From: Polaromonas sp.
GTDB taxonomy: Bacteria; Pseudomonadota; Gammaproteobacteria; Burkholderiales; Burkholderiaceae_C
DNA: 33,036 nucleotides
Direction: 5' to 3'
Assembly: GCA_030655515.1 (NCBI GenBank)
Contig: JAURVI010000006.1
Location: 1 to 33,036, forward strand
Part shown: positions 8,532-16,747 of the stretch, one piece after another
Layout: each line of letters begins with the position of its first letter
Position numbering within the stretch: the first letter of the stretch is position 1
Program-made: the position numbers and the translations under genes
Notes under the pieces: model-generated
What the model saw: only the letters and a program-made list of their open reading frames with translations
What the model was told of the DNA's origin: nothing
Database searches by the model: none

Positions 8532-9224
8532 TCAGCGTGTGGTGTTCAGCTCGGCCAGACGTTCGGGTGTCCCCACGTCGGTCCATGCGCCTGAATATAG
8601 CGCCGCAGTGACCTGGCCGCTTTGCATGGCCTGGCGCAGCAGCGGCGCCAGTGCGGCTTTCTGGCCGGACGGCAGGTGCTTGAACAGCGCCGGGCGGTAC
8701 AGGCCCAGCGTGCTGTAAGTACACTGTTCATCGGCGCTGGACAAGGCCAGGCCCTCGGGGCTGATGCCGAAGTCCCCTTTCGGGTTGTGCGGCGGGTTGG
8801 GGACCAGGTAGATGTGCGCCAGCGCCCCGGAGGCGGCAAAACGCTGCGCATCGGCCGCCGGAAAATCAAAGCCCGGCGTAAACACATCGCCGGCCACCAG
8901 CCAGAAAGGCGCGTCCCGCATCAGCGGCAAGGCGGTGGCAATGCCCCCCGCGGTTTCCAGCGCGCCGCCAAAACGCGCGCCTTCATGCGAGTAGCGAAGC
9001 CGCAATCCAAACGCACTGCCGTCACCCAGCGCCGCCGCAAACTGCGCCTCCAGCCAGGCGGTGTTGATCACCACGTCCTGCACTCCGGCGCGCGCCAGGT
9101 TTTCCAGATGCCAGGCGATCAGCGGCTTGCCCTGCACAGTCAGCAGCGGTTTGGGGCAGCGGTCGGTCAGCGGTCGCATGCGTTCGCCGCGGCCGGCGGC
9201 CAAAATCAGGGCTTGGGTGGTCAT
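8532..9224 (-). CDS. murU: Nucleotidyltransferase, N-acetylmuramate-1-phosphate uridylyltransferase type
   Basis: 230 residues from the ATG at 9224 (MTTQALILAAGRGERMRPLT). The N-terminus holds the sugar-nucleotidyltransferase signature LAAGRGERMRPLTD, then KPLL. Later motifs are VINTAWL, SHEG, LETAGGI and VAGDVFTPGFDF, with the metal-binding Asp of GDV. Length and motifs fit MurU, which makes UDP-MurNAc from MurNAc-1-P in the cell-wall recycling route of Pseudomonas and many betaproteobacteria; a related sugar-1-phosphate nucleotidyltransferase cannot be excluded. An in-frame ATG ten codons earlier (9254) exists, but the family begins at the chosen start. It is divergent from tkt. Confidence 0.82.
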   Translation of the reverse strand: MTTQALILAAGRGERMRPLTDRCPKPLLTVQGKPLIAWHLENLARAGVQDVVINTAWLEAQFAAALGDGSAFGLRLRYSHEGARFGGALETAGGIATALPLMRDAPFWLVAGDVFTPGFDFPAADAQRFAASGALAHIYLVPNPPHNPKGDFGISPEGLALSSADEQCTYSTLGLYRPALFKHLPSGQKAALAPLLRQAMQSGQVTAALYSGAWTDVGTPERLAELNTTR

Positions 9225-9284
9225 GGTGCTCGGAATTATCGCCGCTTTATGCATCAGGCCGGTCGCCAGCCGTTATGCCACTGG

Positions 9285-9311
9285 CGCAAACAGCTATCGA
9301 ATTGGTAGCAA
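9285..9311 (-). repeat. 27-bp REP-like element, copy A
   Basis: Minus-strand reading: TTGCTAC, six variable bases, GATAGCTGTT, TGCG. It matches the element inside tkt at 11229-11255 in 22 of 27 positions and resembles 26735-26759. The imperfect arms (GCTACC/GATAGC) could form a small hairpin. It lies in the murU/tkt divergent intergenic region. Confidence 0.7.
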
Positions 9312-9457
9312 CCCGGAATCGCCCGGCAACTGCCGGCGCCGCCCGCCGCTGAAAAGGGCGCATCCCGTAAAATCTGGGGTTTTCCCCGTGTTCGCCGGCA
9401 ATTTGCCAATTGCCGGGCGGGCAAGGGATATGCCTTCACTCACCTGGACTTCAAGCA

Positions 9458-11506
9458 ATGGCTGACAACACCCCATCCCTTATGGCCAACGCCATCCGTG
9501 CTCTGGCCATGGATGCCGTGCAGCAAGCCAACTCCGGTCACCCCGGCGCGCCCATGGGCATGGCCGACATGGCGGTTGCGCTGTGGGGCCGCCACCTCAA
9601 GCACAGCCCGCACAACCCGAACTGGTTTGACCGCGACCGTTTTGTGCTGTCCAACGGCCACGGCTCCATGCTGCTGTATGCGCTGCTGCACCTGACGGGT
9701 TACAAGCTGCCGATCAGTGAACTGAAGAATTTCCGGCAACTGCACAGCAAAACCCCGGGCCACCCCGAACACGGCGACACCCCCGGCGTCGAAACCACCA
9801 CCGGCCCGCTGGGCCAGGGCCTGGCCAACGCCGTCGGCATGGCGCTGGCCGAGAAACTGCTGGCCACCGAATTCAATAAAGACGACCACGCGATTGTGGA
9901 TCACCGCACCTATGTGTTCATGGGCGACGGCTGCCTGATGGAAGGCATCAGCCACGAGGCCTGCGCGCTGGCCGGTGCCTGGAAACTCAACAAGCTGATC
10001 GCGCTGTACGACGACAACGGCATCTCGATCGACGGCCAGGTCGCGCCCTGGTTCATCGACAACACGCCGCTGCGTTTTGCCGCCTACGGCTGGAACGTGA
10101 TCGGTCCGATTGACGGCCATGATGTCGAAGCGGTGTCGCGCGCCCTGCTCGATGCCAGAAACAGCGCCGACAAGCCCTCGCTGATTGTCTGCAAAACCCA
10201 CATCGGCAAAGGCTCGCCGAACCGCGCCAACACCGCCAAGGCCCACGGCGAGCCGCTGGGCGCCGAAGAAATCAGGCTCACGCGGGAGGCGCTCAACTGG
10301 CCGCACGCCCCGTTCGAGCTGCCCAAGGAAGCCTACGAAGCCTGGGACGCCAAAGCCAAAGGCCTGGCGCTGGAAGCCGCCTGGGACGCGAAATTTACCG
10401 CCTACAAGGTGGCCCACCCCGAGCTGGCCGCCGAGTTTGTCCGCCGCATGAAGGGCGAGCTGCCTAGAGCCTTCTCGCAGATCGCCGTGGATACCGTGGT
10501 CGGCGCGCACACCCAATGTGAGACCGTGGCTTCGCGCAAGGCCTCGCAACTGGCGCTGGAAGCCTTCACTGCGGGCTTGCCCGAAATGCTCGGTGGCTCG
10601 GCCGATTTGACCGGCTCCAACCTGACCAACACCAAGAGCACGCCCAGCCTGCGCTTCGATCTGGCCGGCGATGTGGTGCAAACCGACGCGGCGGACGGCG
10701 GCAAAGTGATTGGCCGCCACATCAACTACGGCGTGCGCGAGTTCGGCATGGCTGCCATCATGAACGGCATCGCGCTGCACGGCGGCTACATTCCTTACGG
10801 CGGCACCTTCCTGACCTTCAGCGACTACAGCCGCAACGCCGTCCGCATGGCCGCGCTGATGAAGCTGCGCGTCGTGCATGTGTTCACGCACGACTCGATT
10901 GGCCTGGGCGAAGACGGCCCGACGCACCAGTCCATCGAGCACGCCGCCAGCCTGCGCCTGATTCCCAACCTGGACGTCTGGCGGCCGGGCGACACGGCCG
11001 AAACCGCCGTGGCCTGGGCCGTGGCCCTGCAAAACAAAAACAAGCCCACGGCCCTGCTGCTGAGCCGCCAGAACCTGCCCTACGCGCCCAAGAACGACCT
11101 CAGCGAAATCAGCAAGGGCGCTTACGTGCTGGCCGAGCCTGCCGAAGTCGGTCTGAACAAAAAAGCCCAGGCCGTGATCATTGCCACCGGCTCCGAAGTG
11201 CAATTGGCACTGAAGGCGCAGGAGCTGCTTGCTACAAAAAAGATAGCTGTTCGCGTCGTCTCCATGCCGAGCAACACCACATTCGACAAACAAAACGCGG
11301 CGTACAAGACGTTCGTGCTGCCGGCCGGCATTCCGCGCATCGCGGTCGAGATGGGCGTGACCGAGGGCTGGTGGAAATACGGCTGCGCGGCCGTCGTCGG
11401 CATCGACACCTATGGCGAATCCGCACCGGCACCGGTGCTGTTCAAGCACTTCGGCTTCACGCCCGAGAATGTGGCCGACACCGTGCGCAAGGTGTTGAAG
11501 AAATAA
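9458..11506 (+). CDS. tkt: Transketolase
   Basis: 682 residues from the ATG at 9458 ([20 protein letters not shown]). It moves two-carbon ketol units in the pentose phosphate and Calvin cycles, using thiamine diphosphate and a divalent metal. Visible motifs: [13 protein letters not shown], the TPP-binding block [20 protein letters not shown]...DDNGISIDG, the pyrimidine-domain block [18 protein letters not shown], and [15 protein letters not shown] with its active-site His residues. A longer frame from a TTG at 9410 exists, but the family starts at MADN. It heads a tkt-gap pair. A REP-like element forms part of its C-terminal coding region (11229-11255). Confidence 0.97.
   Translation: MADNTPSLMANAIRALAMDAVQQANSGHPGAPMGMADMAVALWGRHLKHSPHNPNWFDRDRFVLSNGHGSMLLYALLHLTGYKLPISELKNFRQLHSKTPGHPEHGDTPGVETTTGPLGQGLANAVGMALAEKLLATEFNKDDHAIVDHRTYVFMGDGCLMEGISHEACALAGAWKLNKLIALYDDNGISIDGQVAPWFIDNTPLRFAAYGWNVIGPIDGHDVEAVSRALLDARNSADKPSLIVCKTHIGKGSPNRANTAKAHGEPLGAEEIRLTREALNWPHAPFELPKEAYEAWDAKAKGLALEAAWDAKFTAYKVAHPELAAEFVRRMKGELPRAFSQIAVDTVVGAHTQCETVASRKASQLALEAFTAGLPEMLGGSADLTGSNLTNTKSTPSLRFDLAGDVVQTDAADGGKVIGRHINYGVREFGMAAIMNGIALHGGYIPYGGTFLTFSDYSRNAVRMAALMKLRVVHVFTHDSIGLGEDGPTHQSIEHAASLRLIPNLDVWRPGDTAETAVAWAVALQNKNKPTALLLSRQNLPYAPKNDLSEISKGAYVLAEPAEVGLNKKAQAVIIATGSEVQLALKAQELLATKKIAVRVVSMPSNTTFDKQNAAYKTFVLPAGIPRIAVEMGVTEGWWKYGCAAVVGIDTYGESAPAPVLFKHFGFTPENVADTVRKVLKK
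11229..11255 (+). repeat. 27-bp REP-like element, copy B, inside tkt
   Basis: TTGCTAC, AAAAAA, GATAGCTGTT, CGCG: 22 of 27 positions match copy A at 9285-9311. Here it is translated, giving [10 protein letters not shown] within [20 protein letters not shown], at the start of the C-terminal transketolase domain, without breaking the frame. Confidence 0.65.
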
Positions 11507-11523
11507 ACCGCTTGTAAAAATAA

Positions 11524-11597
11524 CCGTTCGGGCAGAGCTTGGCTAAGCCCCTCCTGAGCCAGTGCGAAGAACCCTTCGACAGGCTCAGGGCGAACGG
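11524..11597. repeat. REP/BIME-like fold between tkt and gap
   Basis: Nested inverted repeats. The outer arms are CCGTTCG (11524-11530) and CGAACGG (11591-11597). The inner arms are CTGAGCC (11554-11560) with GGCTCAG (11582-11588), then CGAAG with CTTCG around a four-base loop. The motif CCCTTCGACAGGCTCAGGGC is one I know as widespread between genes in this group of bacteria; an 18/20 match lies at 29092-29111. It may stabilise or end the tkt transcript. Confidence 0.8.
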
Positions 11598-11606
11598 ATG
11601 ATGTGA

Positions 11607-12629
<1,023 letters not shown>

Positions 12630-12651
12630 ATTCGTTTCTGCTGCGAATAGA

Positions 12652-12678
12652 AGCCTGCGGAGGTTTCCTCCGTCGGCT
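12652..12678. terminator. Hairpin after gap, possible terminator
   Basis: AGCC-TG-CGGAGG-TTT-CCTCCG-TC-GGCT forms a ten-pair stem with a two-base internal loop and a three-base loop, 22 bp after the gap stop and before the convergent orphan gene. No T-run follows, so intrinsic termination is uncertain. Confidence 0.4.
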
Positions 12679-12739
12679 CAATGATCGGTCAGCGAACGGT
12701 CAGCTTCTCGCCGTTCAGGTCAATGCGGCTGTACAGCGT

Positions 12740-13291
12740 TCACAAACTCTCAAGAAGCGGCTTGACGGCCGCCCCGGCAAGGGCGATCACCAAAGGATGC
12801 TTTAGAAATGCTTTCAGCCGGGATTTCGCATCGGCTTTTTCTTCCGGCGTGGCGCTTGATTTTTCAATCTGCTCGATGATATTTCCCAGCGCCACTTTCA
12901 GCGAAATGTCGATAGTCGTGTTCTCGGTGCTGCTGTTGTCGATGTAAGTTGATTTGCCGCCAAACCACGGGAATTGAATGATGATCGTTGCGGCGTCGAC
13001 CTTGCCGAAAGGCGTGTGCTGACCCTGCTTCTTGAGAAAGCTTTCAAAATCCTCGAGGCCAAGGGGCGTGAGCTCGAACGTGCCAAGGACGGAATCCAGA
13101 TCTTCCGCCCCTTCCGGCGGTGGCTGGAGTTGCCGAAAATAGCCGCGTTTCACCAAGTCCTTGCCGGCTCTTACAAAGTCGGCATTGCCGGCCTCGATCC
13201 CGGAAACGCCTGAGAGATGAACGGGGCCGGGAATGGTCTGCTTGATATAGCAACTGCCCATCATGAGATTGCGAAGCTCGTCATCGGTCAT
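12740..13291 (-). CDS. Hypothetical protein, winged-helix-like N-terminus
   Basis: 183 residues from the ATG at 13291 (MTDDELRNLMMGS), chosen because GAGGAG lies six bases upstream; an ATG two codons earlier abuts that site and is less likely. I do not recognise the family. The N-terminal half (to about residue 90) ends in KRGYFRQL and FELTPLGLEDFESFLKK, which reads like the recognition helix and wing of a winged-helix fold. A beta-like stretch (IIIQFPWFGGKSTYIDNSS) follows. The last 60 residues are helical, with a charged linker (SSATPEEKADAKSRLKAFL) and a hydrophobic end (HPLVIALAGAAVKPLLESL) that could oligomerise or touch a membrane. It is an isolated gene between gap and hemerythrin, convergent with gap, so it looks like accessory cargo. 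Function unknown. Confidence 0.65.
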   Translation of the reverse strand: MTDDELRNLMMGSCYIKQTIPGPVHLSGVSGIEAGNADFVRAGKDLVKRGYFRQLQPPPEGAEDLDSVLGTFELTPLGLEDFESFLKKQGQHTPFGKVDAATIIIQFPWFGGKSTYIDNSSTENTTIDISLKVALGNIIEQIEKSSATPEEKADAKSRLKAFLKHPLVIALAGAAVKPLLESL

Positions 13292-13608
13292 AACCATCTC
13301 CTCTCGATAAATATTCCCCGGCCATGGCGGGTCGGTTTTCAAGTGCAGGCCCCGGGACCTGCCACCCTTTCGCCCCATTGTGCGCGCTCTTTTATTCGAG
13401 ACGGTTCATTTAATCCTGAGCGAAATGTTTGATGTAGATCAGTTTAAAAAATTTTCTTGACCCGATAATTTGAAACGGGCTTGGCACATTCTGATTAGCT
13501 CCATTGTTCAGGCAAGCGGATGAGGCGCTCAGAAGGAGGCGATCCGTAGCGCGCCATGAACTCCGCCATCAACAGCACCTTTTTGACATTTCCTTGAAAG
13601 GAAAGAAA
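13292..13608. other. Divergent intergenic region, orphan gene / bacteriohemerythrin
   Basis: 317 bp, AT-rich in its middle. It holds the FNR-type box and -10 described at 13429-13469 and the ribosome site AAAGGAAAG for the hemerythrin gene. No other gene is supported here. Confidence 0.6.
13429..13469 (+). promoter_or_regulatory. Candidate FNR/Anr-activated promoter of bacteriohemerythrin
   Basis: TTGATGTAGATCAG (13429-13442) matches the FNR consensus TTGAT-N4-ATCAA in nine of ten specified positions. A GATAAT (13464-13469) lies downstream so that the box centre falls about 41 bp before the expected transcript start, the class II activator position. Confidence 0.6.
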
Positions 13609-14067
13609 ATGGCAATTGCTTGGACACGTGACTTGAATACGGGGATTGATGTCATCGACCAACAGCACCAAAGAATTGTGGATTACATCAATCAATTGGA
13701 GCATGCCATCAAACAACGGAACCAGAACGTGGTCGGGCAGGTACTGGGCGAACTGGTGGACTACACTTTATCGCACTTTGCCTTCGAGGAAAGCCTGCAA
13801 GAACAAGTCGGGTACCAATTTGCAAAACCGCACAAGGCCGTTCACAACATATTCGCCACACGCGTGGCGAAGTATCAGGAAAGGCACAAGGCCGGGGAGG
13901 ACATCGCTGAACAACTCCACGGCATGCTCGCCACCTGGCTTGTGCATCATATCAAGCGAGACGATATGGCCTATGTAGCCGAAGTAAAGACCAGCATGAG
14001 CAGCATAGTTCAGGACAAGAAAGTAGGGAGCTGGCTTAGCCGTTCACTCGGGAGTTTCTTCAAGTAA
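13609..14067 (+). CDS. Bacteriohemerythrin
   Basis: 152 residues, a normal single-domain length. All seven di-iron ligands are visible: H20 (DQQH), H56 and E60 (LSHFAFEE), H75 and H79 (PHKAVH), H114 and D119 (HHIKRDD). The protein binds oxygen reversibly at a di-iron site in a four-helix bundle; in bacteria it serves oxygen delivery, storage or sensing, often at low oxygen. The ATG at 13609 was chosen over an in-frame upstream start (13504) because AAAGGAAAG precedes it and the family begins with an AWT..L..GI..ID motif. About 30 residues follow the helical bundle (SIVQDKKVGSWLSRSLGSFF). An FNR-like box upstream fits induction by low oxygen. Confidence 0.93.
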   Translation: MAIAWTRDLNTGIDVIDQQHQRIVDYINQLEHAIKQRNQNVVGQVLGELVDYTLSHFAFEESLQEQVGYQFAKPHKAVHNIFATRVAKYQERHKAGEDIAEQLHGMLATWLVHHIKRDDMAYVAEVKTSMSSIVQDKKVGSWLSRSLGSFFK

Positions 14068-14177
14068 ATGCCCAACACGGCATTCTCACGGACGTTGCCG
14101 CGATAAAGCCGCCCAGCCCAGTGGTCAGGCGCACCACCCCATCATGGCGTATGCAGACATTGCATGAGTCAAAACCC

Positions 14178-14861
14178 TCAGCGGCAGGGCGTCAGCGTCT
14201 TGCCCTGCAGTTGCGGCGTGATCGCCGCCAGCCGCGCGCGCAGGGCGGCATCGACGGCGGTGAGCTTGAGGATCTGGCCGCGGGCTTCGGCGCGCTCCTG
14301 CACCACCTTGGCGGTGCGCACGCCTTTGGCGGCAATGCGGGCCAGCTCTTTGCCGGCGTCGGCTTGCGTCGGGAAGCTGGCCAGCGCCAGCCCGGGGGCC
14401 AGGGCCTCGTTGCTTACCGGCCGGAAGGTCACGCCCAACTGGCGCAGCTCGCCGCGTTTTTTGGCCAGTGCGTCTTCGCCGCTGTATTTGCCCATGTAGA
14501 CAATCCAGCGCGCCGGCTCGATGCTGCTTTCGAGTTGCCAACTGCCCGCCGGTAGTGTGCTCTCAAGGCTGGCGCGCAGGCTGGCGGTCTGCTGCTCGTT
14601 GAACAGGCCAGCCTGCAGGCATTCTGCTGCAAACGCTTCGGCGGACGGTGCTGACGCACGTCTGGCCGAGTCGCCGTTTTCCAGTTGTCTGGCTTCATCG
14701 GCCGTCAGCAGGCGGATGGCCTCGGGCCGGATTTGTGTCGCCATGCGCTGAGGCTCGGTCTGCACGCTGGGCGCCAGGCCGTAGGGGGCCAGCAGGCCTT
14801 GCGACCAGGCCCAGTAGCCGGCGTTGGCCAGCACCAGCAGCAACACCAGCCGCCTCAGCAT
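14178..14861 (-). CDS. SPOR-domain membrane protein
   Basis: 227 residues. The N-terminus is one membrane anchor (LRRLVLLLVLANAGYWAWSQ), which leaves the rest in the periplasm. The C-terminal part (about 115-195) has SPOR features: WIVYMGKYSGEDALAKKRGE, LRQLGVTFRPV, LALASFPTQADAGKELARI. SPOR domains bind denuded peptidoglycan glycans, often at the division site. The last 25 residues (LRARLAAITPQLQGKTLTPC) go beyond the domain. Its start overlaps the end of birA by 7 bp, so the two form one transcript. Confidence 0.82.
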   Translation of the reverse strand: MLRRLVLLLVLANAGYWAWSQGLLAPYGLAPSVQTEPQRMATQIRPEAIRLLTADEARQLENGDSARRASAPSAEAFAAECLQAGLFNEQQTASLRASLESTLPAGSWQLESSIEPARWIVYMGKYSGEDALAKKRGELRQLGVTFRPVSNEALAPGLALASFPTQADAGKELARIAAKGVRTAKVVQERAEARGQILKLTAVDAALRARLAAITPQLQGKTLTPCR

Positions 14862-15748
14862 GGGCGTACTCCGCCGCCGGCTGGGCCGCCCGGCCTGATC
14901 TGACTGGTCAGAGGCCGGACGCTGACTTCGGAGCTGATGATTTCTTTCATGCCAGCCGCAGTATGCACCAGCAGCGCGCCGTTTTCACCGACGCCGTGGG
15001 CCACGCCGCCGGTGCCGTCGGACAGTTGCACGGCCCGCCCCGCCAGCGCATCACGCGCCGAAAAACGCGCCTGAAACGGCGTAAAACCAAATAGCCCGAA
15101 AGCCAGAACCGCCTGCACCAGCGGCGCGGCGACAAGCTGCAAGGCTTGCGCCACGTCCACGCCGGGCAGCAGTTCCTGCAATGAAGCGGGAGCCAGTGGT
15201 GCGAGGGGCGCGGCCTGGCCGACGGGCTGGCTGGCCAGTGCTGCCGACAGCGGCCGCACGTTGAGGCCCACGCCGATGACCACATAACGCAGTTCGCCCC
15301 AACTGGCGGTTTCCACCAGAATGCCGGCCAGCTTGCGCTCACCCTGCCCGTCCCTGAGCCATAGGTCGTTGGGCCATTTCAGGCGGATGCGGGGGTGGCC
15401 GCCGGGGTCCGGCTCCAGGCTCTCGGCCAGGCTGATGCCGACGGCCAGCGACAGGCCCGACCAGTCGGCCGGCTGCAGCGGCAGACCGAGTGAAAACGTC
15501 AGGCTGTCGCCCGCCTGGCTTTGCCAACTGCGGCCCATGCGGCCGCGGCCGGCGCTTTGCTGCTCGGCCACCAGCAGCACCGGCTTGGCCGCGACCGGCC
15601 CGGCAGCGCGGAAGCGCCGCATCAGCTCGGTATTGCTCGAATCGATCTGCGGCAGCACCTCGACCGTGAAACCGGGCAGCGCGGGCGCCACGGCTTGCCG
15701 GATGGCCTCGGCAGGCCAGCGGATGGGGGCGGTCAGGGGCGGGTTCAC
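14855..15748 (-). CDS. birA: Biotin-[acetyl-CoA carboxylase] ligase, group I
   Basis: 297 residues. It adenylates biotin and attaches it to the biotin carrier protein of acetyl-CoA carboxylase. Motifs: DSSNTELMRR, the biotinyl-AMP loop GRGRMGRSW (67-75), KWPNDLW (124-130) and KLAGILVE (139-146), with a C-terminal SH3-like cap (GRAVQLSDGTGGVAHGVGENG). There is no N-terminal helix-turn-helix, so unlike the E. coli enzyme it should not repress biotin genes. The SPOR gene downstream overlaps it; the SET gene lies 27 bp upstream on the same strand and could feed transcription into it. Confidence 0.95.
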   Translation of the reverse strand: MNPPLTAPIRWPAEAIRQAVAPALPGFTVEVLPQIDSSNTELMRRFRAAGPVAAKPVLLVAEQQSAGRGRMGRSWQSQAGDSLTFSLGLPLQPADWSGLSLAVGISLAESLEPDPGGHPRIRLKWPNDLWLRDGQGERKLAGILVETASWGELRYVVIGVGLNVRPLSAALASQPVGQAAPLAPLAPASLQELLPGVDVAQALQLVAAPLVQAVLAFGLFGFTPFQARFSARDALAGRAVQLSDGTGGVAHGVGENGALLVHTAAGMKEIISSEVSVRPLTSQIRPGGPAGGGVRPC

Positions 15749-15775
15749 GGCAGCGTGGCGTGTCCGGCGAGCGGA

Positions 15776-16375
15776 TCAGCCCCCGTTGCTTTTTTTGGAC
15801 TTCCCGGCCTTCTTGTTTTTCTTCTTGCTCGCCTTGTCGTCCTTGGGTGCCAGCAGCGTGCCGCGGCACGTTGGGGCGCCGCACCAGCAGGGGTAGTCGG
15901 CCTTGAGTTTTTTGGTGTACTTGCCGTCAATGATCAGGCCATAGTCGTAAAACAGCTCCTCGCCGGCCTTGATGTTGCGCAGTGCCTTGATGAACACGCG
16001 CCCGCCTTCTTCGTCGGCCTCGCAGTTCGGTGCGCAACTGTGGTTGATCCAGCGCGAAGAGTTGCCCCCGATCTTGGCGTCGATCACGTGGTTTTCATCC
16101 ATGTGAAAGTAAAAGGTGTGGTTCGGGTCTTTCGGGTCGTGCGGGTGGCGGCGCAGCGCTTCTTTCCAGGTGATGACCTCGCCCACGTACTCGATCAGGG
16201 TCTCGCCTTCGGCCAGGTCATGCACGGCAAACACGCCCTTGCCATGCACGCCCGAGCGGCGGGTTTGAATGCGGCGACCCGCCGTGGTGAAAGGGCGGGC
16301 GGGCGGGCTGGAAGGGGAGGCGAAGACCGGAGTTTTTGACACGGCGTATTTTTTTGGTATGGTTAATTCATGCAT
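15776..16375 (-). CDS. SET-domain protein-lysine methyltransferase
   Basis: 199 residues from the ATG at 16375. A SET domain covers about 38-150: RRSGVHGKGVFA, EYVGEVITWKEA, the SAM-site motif RWINHSCAPNC (108-118), IKAGEELFYDYG with the conserved YDYG. A post-SET zinc cluster follows (CWCGAPTC, Cys 163, 165, 170). The tail is very basic (KASKKKNKKAGKSKKS). Bacterial members methylate lysines of chromatin-like or ribosomal proteins; the substrate here is unknown. The start is uncertain because no ribosome site is visible and the upstream region is a low-complexity alternating sequence; an ATG at 16387 is an alternative. Confidence 0.88.
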   Translation of the reverse strand: MHELTIPKKYAVSKTPVFASPSSPPARPFTTAGRRIQTRRSGVHGKGVFAVHDLAEGETLIEYVGEVITWKEALRRHPHDPKDPNHTFYFHMDENHVIDAKIGGNSSRWINHSCAPNCEADEEGGRVFIKALRNIKAGEELFYDYGLIIDGKYTKKLKADYPCWCGAPTCRGTLLAPKDDKASKKKNKKAGKSKKSNGG

Positions 16376-16426
16376 GTGCGCGCACATGCGGGTGCGCGCA
16401 CATGCGGGTGCGCGCGTACACGCGCG
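16371..16426. repeat. Alternating purine-pyrimidine tract with 16-bp tandem repeat
   Basis: The unit GTGCGCGCACATGCGG occurs at 16376-16391 and 16392-16407, and a third partial unit starts at 16408. Nearly every step alternates purine and pyrimidine, a Z-DNA-prone pattern. CATGTGCGCGCACATG (16373-16388) is a perfect palindrome. It lies between the divergent SET gene and the damaged thioredoxin-like gene. Confidence 0.85.
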
Positions 16427-16451
16427 AAGCCACTATTGTAAGGAGCACGCC

Positions 16452-16747
16452 ATGTTCAAGCGCCGCCATGTGATTCACTCCTTCGCTGCGCTGGCAGCGC
16501 CGGGCATCGGTTTGCCGGTGTGGGCGGGGGGGCCGGAAAGCCCTTTGCCGAAGGTGGGCAGCGTGCTGCCACTGCCTGCGGCGACGCTGCTGGACGGACG
16601 CCCCTGGACACCCGCCGGGGTGCGGGGCAAGGCGCTTGTGGTGTACTGGTGGTTCTCAAGGCCAATGGCCGTGGCGGAAAAGCAGTGTTTGCGGAAGCCG
16701 GGGAAATGTTCTCCGAAGATGTAGAAGGTTTGAAGAAGTTCTTATGA
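16452..16747 (+). pseudogene. TlpA-like thioredoxin-fold gene with internal deletion and frameshift
   Basis: A good ribosome site (AAGGAG) precedes MFKRRHVIHSFAALAAPGIG, a Tat-like signal peptide with paired Arg, then VGSVLPLPAATLLDGRPW and GKALVVYWW, the usual run-up to the CxxC motif of a redoxin. The CxxC never comes: the frame goes on as FSRPMAVAEK and stops at 16724. In the +2 frame the downstream DNA encodes VVLKANGR and AEAGEMFSEDVEGLKKFL, which reads as the C-terminal end of the same protein, with its stop (16745-16747) overlapping the topB ATG. The middle, including the active site, is missing. The join lies in TGGTGGTTCT near 16645-16656. It is best read as a dead disulfide reductase gene. 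Confidence 0.75.

Noticed and set aside
9349..9373. Sigma-70 promoter for tkt (CTGAAA / TAAAAT)
   Set aside because: TAAAAT is a good -10, but the spacer to the only -35-like sequence is 13 bp, too short to claim.
9440..11449. Minus-strand open frame of 669 codons under tkt
   Set aside because: It is a shadow of the transketolase gene; no homology or ribosome site, and high-GC antisense frames are often open.
13480..13500. Sigma-54 promoter (TGGCAC...) upstream of hemerythrin
   Set aside because: TGGCAC is present, but no GC occurs at the required -12 position; the next GC is three bases too far away.
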